Shown: positions 1 to 6,520 of the stretch, one piece after another
How positions within the stretch are numbered: position 1 is the stretch's first letter
Layout of the letters: each line of letters opens with the position of its first letter
Source of the DNA: an uncultured Brachyspira sp.
GTDB taxonomy: Bacteria; Spirochaetota; Brachyspiria; Brachyspirales; Brachyspiraceae
Assembly (NCBI RefSeq): GCF_949287625.1
Contig: NZ_CASEGO010000056.1
Coordinates: forward strand, 1-16,632
Direction: 5' to 3'
Length of the DNA stretch: 16,632 nt
Notes under the pieces: model-generated
What the model saw: the letters and a program-made list of their open reading frames with translations, nothing else
The model's database searches: none
Told to the model about the DNA's origin: nothing
Position numbers and translations under genes: made by a program

Positions 1-4
1 TCAT

Positions 5-63
5 AGGTATTCCTTTGGGGTTATTTATAGCAATTTAAATTATAAGGAATACCTTCTTTTTTT
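5..63 (+). terminator. Probable rho-independent terminator of a gene entering from the left
   Basis: A perfect 11-bp inverted repeat (AGGTATTCCTT at 5-15, AAGGAATACCT at 44-54) is followed on the plus strand by T, C and seven Ts (55-63). The loop is long (28 nt), so the fold is weaker than a textbook terminator. The T-run lies only on the plus-strand side, which points to a plus-strand gene ending at or before the left edge and converging on the minus-strand gene at 136. Two plus frames are open to the left edge, stopping at 36-38 and 68-70. Neither tail is recognisable, so no partial gene is called. Confidence 0.5.
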
Positions 64-135
64 AAAATAAAAGTGTGCAATATCTATGGCTCTTAAACAC
101 TCCTTAAATACAAATAATATTTTCTTAATTTTATT

Positions 136-1251
136 TTATAATACTATAGCATAACCAAGCCAAGTTTTTAATACATCAATACCAGGTGCCATAACAGGAG
201 CAGCCAAAGCATCTCTCATATATCTTTCTAAAGGAAGTCTTTTAGCATAAGCATTTCCTCCGCCCAATTTCATAGCTTTTTCACAGCAGTATGCAGCAGC
301 CTCAATAGAATTAATTCTGCATCCGAATACTTTTAAAGTAGCATCAGCTTCTTTATTTTCAACTGCATTAGCAGCAGCAAATGTAAAGTCAACAGCCGAC
401 TGCATTCTAGTATATATTTCAGCTAAATTAACTCTAACCATTTCTATATCAGCTAAAGATTTTCCGTCAGTATATTTTCTATTTTTTGTATAGTCCAATA
501 TACAATTATAAGCATTCCTAGCAAGTCCGCTATAAACAGCACCAAGACCAAATACAAAATATGCAGTAATACTCATAGCCTGATTTCCGCCGTCCCCTTC
601 TTTTCCAACTCTGTAGAATGTATCAAGTTCTACATCATTATAACAAACAGGCATAGAAGCATTACCTCTCATACCTAAACCATCCCATTTATTTTCTTCA
701 TGAACCATTCCATTTAATTTGTGATTAACTAACCAGTTATTTAAAGTACCTTTATTTTCACAGGAGTTTGTGAGAGTTAAATAATAATCAGCAAATAAAG
801 CACTAGTTACAAAACTTTTTCTTCCTTTAAGTATGATTTTATCGCCTGATTTAGTTTCTGTCATATCAGGACTTCCAAAATGTGTACCGCTTCCGCTTTC
901 ACTATAAGCCAAAGCAAGTGCTATTTCACCTTTAGCTATTTTTGGTAAAAACTCTTTTTTCTGCTCATCGCTTCCAAAAAATACTATAGATAAAGTTGCT
1001 ACATTATGCATCATATAACACAAAGCTGTAGTAGCACAATAATTAGCTAAAGCATGAACAACTTCTGCATGTTCTCTGGCTCCGCCGCCCATTCCGCCGT
1101 ATTCTTTAGGAACTACTAGACCCATATAACCTTGTTTTCTAAGCTCATTATAAGCTTCTTTTGGGAATCTTGCATTTTTGTCTACATCTTCCGTATAAGG
1201 TGCAACATATTTTTTTGCAAATTCAATTGCATCATCAAAAATTTTACTCAT
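136..1251 (-). CDS. Acyl-CoA-dehydrogenase-fold flavoprotein, possibly without dehydrogenase activity
   Basis: The 371-residue length and the order of motifs match the acyl-CoA dehydrogenase superfamily of FAD enzymes. The N-terminal helical part runs through VPKEYGGMGGG (about 47-57). The beta-domain flavin loop reads AYSESGSGTHFG (about 114-125), and the C-terminal helical domain carries GLARNAYNCILDYTKNRKY and LERYMRDA. A strong Shine-Dalgarno, AAAAAGGAG, precedes the ATG. The catalytic base of medium- and short-chain enzymes, a Glu in a YEGT-type motif just after MRDA, is absent: the segment reads LAAPVMAPGID. I also see no Glu at the helix-G position used by isovaleryl- and long-chain enzymes (AMSITAYF). 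It may therefore be a noncanonical dehydrogenase or a monooxygenase-like member of the fold. It lies 56 nt downstream of the diiron ferritin-like gene with no terminator between them, so co-transcription is likely. The fold is secure; the substrate is unknown. Confidence 0.85.
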   Translation of the reverse strand: MSKIFDDAIEFAKKYVAPYTEDVDKNARFPKEAYNELRKQGYMGLVVPKEYGGMGGGAREHAEVVHALANYCATTALCYMMHNVATLSIVFFGSDEQKKEFLPKIAKGEIALALAYSESGSGTHFGSPDMTETKSGDKIILKGRKSFVTSALFADYYLTLTNSCENKGTLNNWLVNHKLNGMVHEENKWDGLGMRGNASMPVCYNDVELDTFYRVGKEGDGGNQAMSITAYFVFGLGAVYSGLARNAYNCILDYTKNRKYTDGKSLADIEMVRVNLAEIYTRMQSAVDFTFAAANAVENKEADATLKVFGCRINSIEAAAYCCEKAMKLGGGNAYAKRLPLERYMRDALAAPVMAPGIDVLKTWLGYAIVL

Positions 1252-1307
1252 TTTTTAATTCTCCTTTTTTAAAATATTTGTAATTTATATAAAAATAATA
1301 CTGATAA

Positions 1308-2498
1308 TCACATGAAATTAGGCGTATGTCTTTTAGATATATCAACAGCTAAATCTTCATCTATACCTATATCAACAAGCCTTTGAACTCTATTAATATG
1401 CATTTTTTCTTTAAGATCTCCTACCAAATCCATACCTGTTTTATACTGACTATATGATGTACCGCCGCCTGCTAGAAATGCCATAGACTCTATAAGCAAA
1501 GTAGATTCTCCGTTTAACTCATCTAAATATTCTTTTCTTTTAAAAACTGCTTCTTTTAAAATATTAACTTTTTTAGGATTGTATTTTAAAACTTGTTTTA
1601 TATGATTCATGCCATAAGCTACATGTCTTAATTCATCTATTCTAACTAATCTTAAAAGTTTTTTAGTAGCTTCATCTTGTGTGTATTTTTCTAAAAAACT
1701 TAACAAATCTACAAAAGTACCTTCACCCATTATATGAAGCAAAAAACTAGATTTTAAATAATTATTTTCTTTATACAAAGTATATAATGAATTTTGAGTT
1801 ATTATTGAAGAATACTGAACTCCCATGCCATTGATATTAGCCCTTCTAATAAAAGCATCTATATGCCTCGCTTCATCATTCATAAGTGATGACAAAAATA
1901 AAGGTACTTCATAAAAATAAGGACTTATTTTTGATATGAATTTACTAGGAACATATAAAGCAGAAAATTCATTCTCAGTTAAATATGTCATAATTTGTGC
2001 TATAGCAAATTCCATATCCTTATCATAATTAGGTATTTCATTCCATTCTATATCTGAAGAACTATTCCACTGGCTCTTTTTTGTATCTTCGTAAAGCTTT
2101 GTTATATTATTATTCCATATATCTTCTTTATAATCCAAATCAAAACCATAATCAGGTGAACCATTTTCAGCTACACTGTTTCTTGGTGCAAGACCTATAT
2201 TTGATTCTGGATAGCTTCTTAATTCTAATTTATCAGTGTCAAATTTAGGAAAATTAGTGCTAGATTTTTTCTTAATATAATAACTATACAATTCTTTATT
2301 TTTTATTTTATCAAGAAATGTTTCACCTTTAAATACACAGTACGATTTTAAATCACTTTCCAAATTATCAGAAAATGAAACTATTTCTATGATATCGTCT
2401 TTATCTGATATTAAAAGAGAATTTTCTATTCTAAAGAAAAAAGATTTTCCTATAGGCAAATCACCTAAAAATATACTTCTACTAACATTATAATTCAT
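1308..2498 (-). CDS. Ferritin-like diiron carboxylate protein, function unknown
   Basis: This 396-residue protein has the four-helix ligand set of ferritin-like/ribonucleotide-reductase-R2-type diiron proteins. The ligands are Glu in TENEFSALY (E175 or E177), E209 and H212 in NDEARH, E259 in MGEGTF, and E289 and H292 in DELRH. A WNSSSDIEW stretch (about 144-152) before helix 1 resembles a motif I associate with oxygenase-like ferritin-fold families. The first 130 residues and the last 60 are not recognised. No signal peptide or membrane segment is visible, so a cytoplasmic oxidase or oxygenase is plausible. Its ATG follows GGAAG at good spacing. It is the first gene of a probable operon with the flavoprotein downstream, and its promoter overlaps a palindrome. 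The metal-binding fold is well supported by the motifs. The reaction cannot be read from the sequence, and a peroxide-scavenging role is an alternative to biosynthetic oxidation. Confidence 0.8.
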   Translation of the reverse strand: MNYNVSRSIFLGDLPIGKSFFFRIENSLLISDKDDIIEIVSFSDNLESDLKSYCVFKGETFLDKIKNKELYSYYIKKKSSTNFPKFDTDKLELRSYPESNIGLAPRNSVAENGSPDYGFDLDYKEDIWNNNITKLYEDTKKSQWNSSSDIEWNEIPNYDKDMEFAIAQIMTYLTENEFSALYVPSKFISKISPYFYEVPLFLSSLMNDEARHIDAFIRRANINGMGVQYSSIITQNSLYTLYKENNYLKSSFLLHIMGEGTFVDLLSFLEKYTQDEATKKLLRLVRIDELRHVAYGMNHIKQVLKYNPKKVNILKEAVFKRKEYLDELNGESTLLIESMAFLAGGGTSYSQYKTGMDLVGDLKEKMHINRVQRLVDIGIDEDLAVDISKRHTPNFM

Positions 2499-2545
2499 AA
2501 AGCTTCCTTAAAAGATAAGTGTAATATAATAATATTGTTATTTAG

Positions 2546-2564
2546 AATAAACGCACGGTTTATT
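2546..2564. promoter_or_regulatory. Operator-like palindrome overlapping the -10 box
   Basis: AATAAAC (2546-2552) and GTTTATT (2558-2564) are perfect inverted arms around the 5-nt centre GCACG, giving a 19-bp site. It begins inside the TATAAT box and covers the expected transcription start of the minus-strand operon. That placement is typical of a repressor operator such as those of TetR-type regulators. No regulator gene is adjacent, so the binding protein is unknown. Confidence 0.55.
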
Positions 2565-2567
2565 ATA
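2562..2567 (-). promoter_or_regulatory. -10 box (TATAAT) of the diiron/flavoprotein operon
   Basis: On the minus strand a perfect TATAAT lies about 64 nt upstream of the ATG at 2498. The -35 region at 17-nt spacing is only a T-rich TTATTT-like hexamer, so the promoter may be weak or need help. Its last three bases are the start of the palindrome at 2546-2564. Confidence 0.5.
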
Positions 2568-2986
2568 GAGAGATTGTCTCGGGAAAATAAAAATTATTGT
2601 AGAAATAAATAGACATATAAACATTTTCTAATAAATACATTTTTTTATCCCAATCAATTTATTATTATGTATAATAACATGAAAAACATTAAAGTCAATA
2701 TATTGAAAACAAAAATTATATTAAATAAATATAAAATCAGTTATAAAAAACATAAATACATATAAAAAAATGAATTATTAAAGTTAATAAACATTTTAAT
2801 ATAATCATTTTAAATCTTCTCTAGTATAATATCTTTTAATTTATTTTCATTTATTGTATACTCGTTTAATTATTAACTTCTTAATTTAAATAATTTTCTC
2901 ATATATGATATTTTATTAATAATATTTTTAAATTTTGAAATATACAAAAAATATATCATATAAAAATATCAAAAACTAATTTATGG
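2568..2986. other. A+T-rich intergenic spacer without a recognisable gene
   Basis: This is the bulk of the divergent spacer between the diiron operon and the OppA gene, and it is extremely A+T-rich. One imperfect inverted repeat stands out: TATATGATAT at 2902-2911 and ATATCATATA at 2953-2962. It extends further through a bulge and ends 24 nt before the OppA -35 box. A 28-codon ATG frame at 2679-2765 has no ribosome binding site and a Lys/Ile/Asn composition expected by chance. No tRNA or structured RNA was recognised. Confidence 0.5.
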
Positions 2987-3014
2987 TTGACAATACAAAA
3001 TTATAAAATATAAT
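2987..3014 (+). promoter_or_regulatory. Consensus sigma-70-type promoter for the OppA-like gene
   Basis: TTGACA at 2987-2992 and TATAAT at 3009-3014 are separated by 16 nt. Both hexamers are perfect consensus. Transcription would start near 3021, leaving a leader of about 27 nt before the ATG at 3048. That leader contains AAGG and AGG purine stretches as a modest ribosome binding site. Confidence 0.8.
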
Positions 3015-3047
3015 TCTCTCCAAATAACTATACTAAGGTTAGGTACG

Positions 3048-4652
3048 ATGAAAAAGTTTTATTTAATAATGATCATATTTGCTATCTTTATATCATGCTC
3101 TAAAAATAACGCATCAGAAAATGACAGTACAATATGTGTTAATCTAGGCTCAGAGCCGAAAACTATAGACCCTGCTCTAAACATAACATTACAAGGTTCT
3201 ACTTATGTAACTCATTTATTTGAATGTTTAACTACAAAATATAAGGACATAGAAATACAGCCAGGTGCTGCTGAAAGCTGGGATATTTCTGATGACGGAC
3301 TTACATATATATTCCATTTAAGAACAAACGGTAAATGGTCTGATGGAAAACCATTAACAGCTCAGGATTTTGAATATTCTTGGAAGCGTGTTGTTGACCC
3401 TCAAACTGCAAGCGAGCCTAGTTATTTATTTGAGCCTATATTAAATTTTTCAAATGTTAATGGCGGATATTTGCCTGCAGATGAGTTTGGAATAAAAGCA
3501 ATAGATGATTATACTTTGGAAGTTAAACTAGAATATCCTACTGCATACTTTTTAGAACTTGTAAATCTTCCAGTATTTTCTCCTGTAAGAAAAGACATGG
3601 TAGAAAAAGATCCTGATAACTGGACAAGAAATCCTGAAACATGTATAGGAAACGGTGCTTTTCTTTTAAAAGAGAGAAAAACTGATGAAAGCATCACTGT
3701 TGTAAAAAATACAAATTATTGGAATGCTGATACTATAGCAGCTCAAGAAATAAAATTTGTACTTATGGATAATCCTAATTCTTCAGTAGCAGGAGTCAAA
3801 GAGGGTTCTTTGCATTTTTCTGATCAATTTCCTTATCAGGATATAGATACATTAAGGGCAGAAGGCTTGATTGATACTGCAACTAGAATAGGAACGCAGT
3901 ATTATGCCTTAAACACTACAAACGCTGTTTTAAAAGACAAAAGAGTAAGACGTGCATTATCACTTGCTATAGACAGAAACTATATAGTAGATAATGTATT
4001 AAAATCTGGAAGACCTGCAGGGGCATTAGTACCTTGGGGAGTTACTGATGCTGAGGGTTATTTCAGAGATAATGCGGGAGAATATATAAGCACTAATAAA
4101 GCGGATTATCAAAAAAATGTTGAAGAAGCTAAAAGATTAATGGCTGAGGCTGGTTATCCTAATGGGGAAGGCTTCCCAGTATTAGAATTTGCACTTACAT
4201 TTAGTAATGATATACCTATGTTTGAGGCGGTGCAGAATATGTGGAAAGTTAATCTAGGAATAGATGTAAAACTTACTCAAATGGAATTTGCTCCTTTTAT
4301 CCATGCATTTAGAACAGAAAGAAATTACACTATGGCAGCAGCTAGCTGGACTGGAAGCTATAATGATCCTACAACTTTTTTAAGTATGTTTGTAAGCTAT
4401 TCATATAAAAATCACTCTCTATTTACAAATAAAGAATTTGATAATGCAATAATAACTGCTTCAAAAACAATAGATCAGAACATTAGAATGAAAGAACTGC
4501 ATAAAGCAGAAAAAATACTTATAGAAGATGAGGCTGTTATAATACCTATAGCATACTTTGAACCTGCTGTATTAAAAAGTCCAAGACTGAAAGATGTATT
4601 TTATATTCCGTTTGCTCAGTATAAATTCTCATATTCGTATTTAGAGAAATAA
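3048..4652 (+). CDS. Peptide ABC transporter substrate-binding lipoprotein (OppA family)
   Basis: Extracytoplasmic solute-binding protein of family 5, which captures oligopeptides for an ABC importer. The N-terminus is a lipoprotein signal, MKK followed by a hydrophobic core and the lipobox FISC with C17 as the lipidated residue. The mature protein should thus be membrane-tethered. The family signature is clear: SEPKTIDPALN (about 36-46), AESWDISDDGLTYIFHLR (about 79-96), WSDGKPLTAQDFEYSWKRV, then VRRALSLAIDR and GYPNGEGFP further on. The 534-residue length is typical of OppA. No permease or ATPase gene lies beside it and it is flanked by long spacers, so it is a stand-alone transcription unit under its own consensus promoter. 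It may supply an importer encoded elsewhere. I leave the gene symbol blank because paralogues with different peptide preferences are common. Confidence 0.93.
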   Translation: MKKFYLIMIIFAIFISCSKNNASENDSTICVNLGSEPKTIDPALNITLQGSTYVTHLFECLTTKYKDIEIQPGAAESWDISDDGLTYIFHLRTNGKWSDGKPLTAQDFEYSWKRVVDPQTASEPSYLFEPILNFSNVNGGYLPADEFGIKAIDDYTLEVKLEYPTAYFLELVNLPVFSPVRKDMVEKDPDNWTRNPETCIGNGAFLLKERKTDESITVVKNTNYWNADTIAAQEIKFVLMDNPNSSVAGVKEGSLHFSDQFPYQDIDTLRAEGLIDTATRIGTQYYALNTTNAVLKDKRVRRALSLAIDRNYIVDNVLKSGRPAGALVPWGVTDAEGYFRDNAGEYISTNKADYQKNVEEAKRLMAEAGYPNGEGFPVLEFALTFSNDIPMFEAVQNMWKVNLGIDVKLTQMEFAPFIHAFRTERNYTMAAASWTGSYNDPTTFLSMFVSYSYKNHSLFTNKEFDNAIITASKTIDQNIRMKELHKAEKILIEDEAVIIPIAYFEPAVLKSPRLKDVFYIPFAQYKFSYSYLEK

Positions 4653-4697
4653 ATAATTATAAAGCTTATAAAAAATTAGTTTTGATATAAATTACAT

Positions 4698-4727
4698 CTA
4701 TTTTATAAAAAAGATTTTATAAAATAG
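4698..4727. repeat. Perfect 13-bp A+T-rich inverted repeat
   Basis: CTATTTTATAAAA (4698-4710) and TTTTATAAAATAG (4715-4727) are exact reverse complements around the 4-nt loop AAGA. The site is 45 nt past the OppA stop codon. No T-run follows on the plus strand, so it is not a classical terminator. It could protect the 3' end of the transcript or be a protein-binding palindrome. Confidence 0.6.
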
Positions 4728-4824
4728 TCATGCTGCAATATCATAGATATATAGTGATATATTATAAATAATATTTATAATTTTAATATAATAGACTTGT
4801 TTCAAAACTATTTTTATTTATAAT

Positions 4825-4880
4825 TGCGGGGACTAGCCCCCGCACCCCCACTTCTTTTGGTGACCCAAAGAAGCAAAAAG
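4825..4880. repeat. G+C-rich double-hairpin element, probable dispersed repeat
   Basis: Two hairpins sit back to back in otherwise A+T-rich DNA. TGCGGGG (4825-4831) pairs with CCCCGCA (4838-4844) around a 6-nt loop. CTTCTTTTGG (4851-4860) pairs with CCCAAAGAAG (4864-4873) around TGA with a single mismatch. GCAAAAAG follows. The composition differs sharply from all neighbouring DNA. From memory, similar GGTGACCCAAAGAAG-type segments recur between genes in Brachyspira genomes, but only one copy is present here, so repetition is not shown by this window. Confidence 0.55.
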
Positions 4881-5048
4881 ACTACATATTTACATATTAA
4901 AATTATAAATTATACAACATGTAAAACATATGATTTGCATGATAATTAATATTATATAATTTAGCATAAAACAATAAACTATTAAAATTATTTGTCAAGT
5001 ACTTTTAAAACAAGTCTAATGATATATATTATCTGTAAATAAATATAC
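4881..5048. other. A+T-rich spacer upstream of the zinc ribbon gene
   Basis: I see no gene here. The one notable structure is TGTCAAGTA at 4993-5001, the exact reverse complement of TACTTGACA at 5046-5054. The right arm contains the -35 box of the promoter of the zinc ribbon gene. Confidence 0.5.
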
Positions 5049-5077
5049 TTGACATATTTTTATTCACATAATATATT
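5049..5077 (+). promoter_or_regulatory. Sigma-70-type promoter for the zinc ribbon/rlmN unit
   Basis: TTGACA (5049-5054) and TATATT (5072-5077) are separated by 17 nt. The leader is about 33 nt and holds AAAAAGGA just before the ATG at 5117. Confidence 0.7.
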
Positions 5078-5116
5078 TATTAGCAATTAATTTTTAAAAA
5101 TTAAAAAGGAAAAATT

Positions 5117-5356
5117 ATGCCAACTTATGAATATAAATGTGAAAACTGCGGTCATGAATTTGAAGAGTTTCAATCAATAACTGCAGAAGCTAAAGCTACT
5201 TGTCCAGAATGCGGCAGCGAAGCTAAAAGAATGATATCTTTAAATAGCGGTATCATATTTAAAGGAAAAGGCTTTTACGTAAATGATTACAAAGCAAAAA
5301 ACAGTGCTGCAGGCTCTTCAAGTTCTTCCCCTACTCCGCCTACAAAAAGCTGCTGA
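5117..5356 (+). CDS. FmdB-family zinc ribbon protein
   Basis: This small protein of 79 residues opens with the family hallmark PTYEYKCENCGHEFE. Four cysteines, C8/C11 and C29/C32 (CENC and CPEC), form a zinc ribbon. The C-terminal third is a Gly/Ser/Pro-rich tail, also usual in the family. The family name comes from a regulatory gene of a formamidase operon, but its biochemical role is not settled; a regulatory or RNA/ribosome-linked role is plausible. The start is fixed by AAAAAGGA 7 nt upstream of the ATG and by the promoter at 5049-5077. The stop codon is 58 nt before rlmN on the same strand with no terminator visible, so the two genes are probably co-transcribed. Confidence 0.9.
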   Translation: MPTYEYKCENCGHEFEEFQSITAEAKATCPECGSEAKRMISLNSGIIFKGKGFYVNDYKAKNSAAGSSSSSPTPPTKSC

Positions 5357-5414
5357 GGAGTTTGATTAAAGGCTTATAGGTTATAAGTTAATTTAAAAAT
5401 ATATACAAAAAACT

Positions 5415-6443
5415 ATGTCAAAAAAAATATCTATAATGAATGTTTCAGAAGAGGATTTATCTAAATTCTGTGAGGAAAATAATTTTCCAAAGTTCCATGC
5501 TTCTCAGGTACTTGATTGGATATATAAAAAGTACGCTGTAAGTTTCGAAGATATGAGCAATATACCTAAAACTTTAAGAGCATTACTTGATGAAAACTAT
5601 TTTATACATAATTCAAAAATAGAAACTATATCTGAAGATGAATATGGAACAAGAAAATTATTAATTTCATTATATGATAAGAAAAAAATAGAATCTGTTA
5701 TTTTACAAAAAAAAGATAGAGTAACTTTTTGTCTCTCATCGCAGGTAGGATGCGGATACGGCTGTGCTTTCTGTGCTACTGGAAGTATGGGGTTATCACG
5801 TAATCTCACTGCTGATGAAATACTTGCTGAATTTATTTTAATGAGAGCTGTTACAAAAAAGGTAAATTCTATTGTATTTATGGGTATGGGTGAGCCTTTG
5901 GCAAATACCAAAAATCTCTTCAAAGCCATAGAAACAATTAACTCTTTTAAAGGATTTAATTTAGGTATAAGACATATTACTATATCAACTTCTGGTGAGG
6001 TAGTCGGAATAAAACAGCTTATAGAAAAAGATTTGGACTGCCGTCTTGCTGTTTCTCTGCATTCATTAAAAAATGAAGTGAGAGATAAAATTATGCCTAT
6101 TAACAAGAGATATCCTATTGAAAACCTTATGGCTGTACTTAAAAGATACAGTAAAAATGGAAAAAGAATGATAACTTTTGAATGGGTGCTTATTAAAGAT
6201 ATTAATGATTCTGTTAATGATGCTTATAGACTTGTAAATTTAAAAAAAGAGTTTCCTTTCAAAGTAAATGTTATTCCTATGAATCCAGTAGAACATGCCC
6301 CCGAACTTCAAAGACCTAATAAAGATATTATATTGAGATTTAAGTCTATACTAAAAGATAATGGTATTGAGGTAGTAGAAAGATTTAAACAAGGTCAGGA
6401 AATTTTGGCAGGCTGCGGACAATTAGCTGTAAAAAATTTATAA
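5415..6443 (+). CDS. rlmN: Dual-specificity 23S rRNA A2503 / tRNA A37 C2-methyltransferase RlmN
   Basis: Radical-SAM enzyme that methylates C2 of A2503 in 23S rRNA and A37 of some tRNAs, affecting decoding accuracy. The [4Fe-4S]-binding CxxxCxxC is C113/C117/C120 (GCGYGCAFCATG). The two mechanism cysteines are also present: C106 in FCLSSQVGC and C334 in AGCGQLA, which is the one methylated in the E. coli enzyme. Further landmarks are FMGMGEPLAN, HITISTSGEV, RLAVSLHS and VIPMNPVEH. The 342-residue length is normal. The gene has no recognisable Shine-Dalgarno (the ATG follows a run of As), and an in-frame TAA at 5394-5396 rules out an upstream start. Translation may depend on the preceding zinc ribbon gene or on an unstructured A-rich leader. 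Function is secure from the cysteine set. Confidence 0.96.
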   Translation: MSKKISIMNVSEEDLSKFCEENNFPKFHASQVLDWIYKKYAVSFEDMSNIPKTLRALLDENYFIHNSKIETISEDEYGTRKLLISLYDKKKIESVILQKKDRVTFCLSSQVGCGYGCAFCATGSMGLSRNLTADEILAEFILMRAVTKKVNSIVFMGMGEPLANTKNLFKAIETINSFKGFNLGIRHITISTSGEVVGIKQLIEKDLDCRLAVSLHSLKNEVRDKIMPINKRYPIENLMAVLKRYSKNGKRMITFEWVLIKDINDSVNDAYRLVNLKKEFPFKVNVIPMNPVEHAPELQRPNKDIILRFKSILKDNGIEVVERFKQGQEILAGCGQLAVKNL

Positions 6444-6477
6444 AATACATACTATTTATTTTTTGTATAAATAATAG

Positions 6478-6483
6478 TATAAT
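6478..6483 (+). promoter_or_regulatory. Candidate -10 box of the DUF4132-like operon
   Basis: TATAAT lies 37 nt before the ATG at 6521. The -35 region is only T-rich. It sits within the right arm of a loose inverted repeat (ATACTATT / AATAGTAT, about 6449-6480). In this A+T-rich DNA the match alone is modest evidence. Confidence 0.35.
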
Positions 6484-6520
6484 AATACTTAGATAAAAGT
6501 TAATTAATTAAGAGTTTTTT

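Noticed and set aside
1..70. Possible C-terminal tail of a plus-strand gene at the left edge
   Set aside because: Two frames are open to the edge (stops at 36-38 and 68-70) and neither short tail is recognisable, so no product can be assigned; only the terminator-like hairpin is reported.
2570..2580. GAGA-TTG-TCTC mini-palindrome beside the diiron operon promoter
   Set aside because: Four-base arms are too short to distinguish from chance.
2641..2660. DnaA-box-like TTATCCCAA suggesting an origin
   Set aside because: It is a single imperfect match with no cluster of boxes and no dnaA or dnaN gene nearby.
2679..2765. 28-codon ATG reading frame in the spacer before the OppA-like gene
   Set aside because: It has no ribosome binding site and its Lys/Ile/Asn composition is what random A+T-rich DNA gives.
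5597..6106. 169-codon open frame antisense to rlmN
   Set aside because: It lies wholly inside rlmN, whose cysteine motifs prove the coding strand, and its translation matches no family.
6449..6480. Loose inverted repeat after rlmN as a terminator
   Set aside because: The 8-bp A+T stem has a long loop and no T-run after it; the segment fits a promoter region better.
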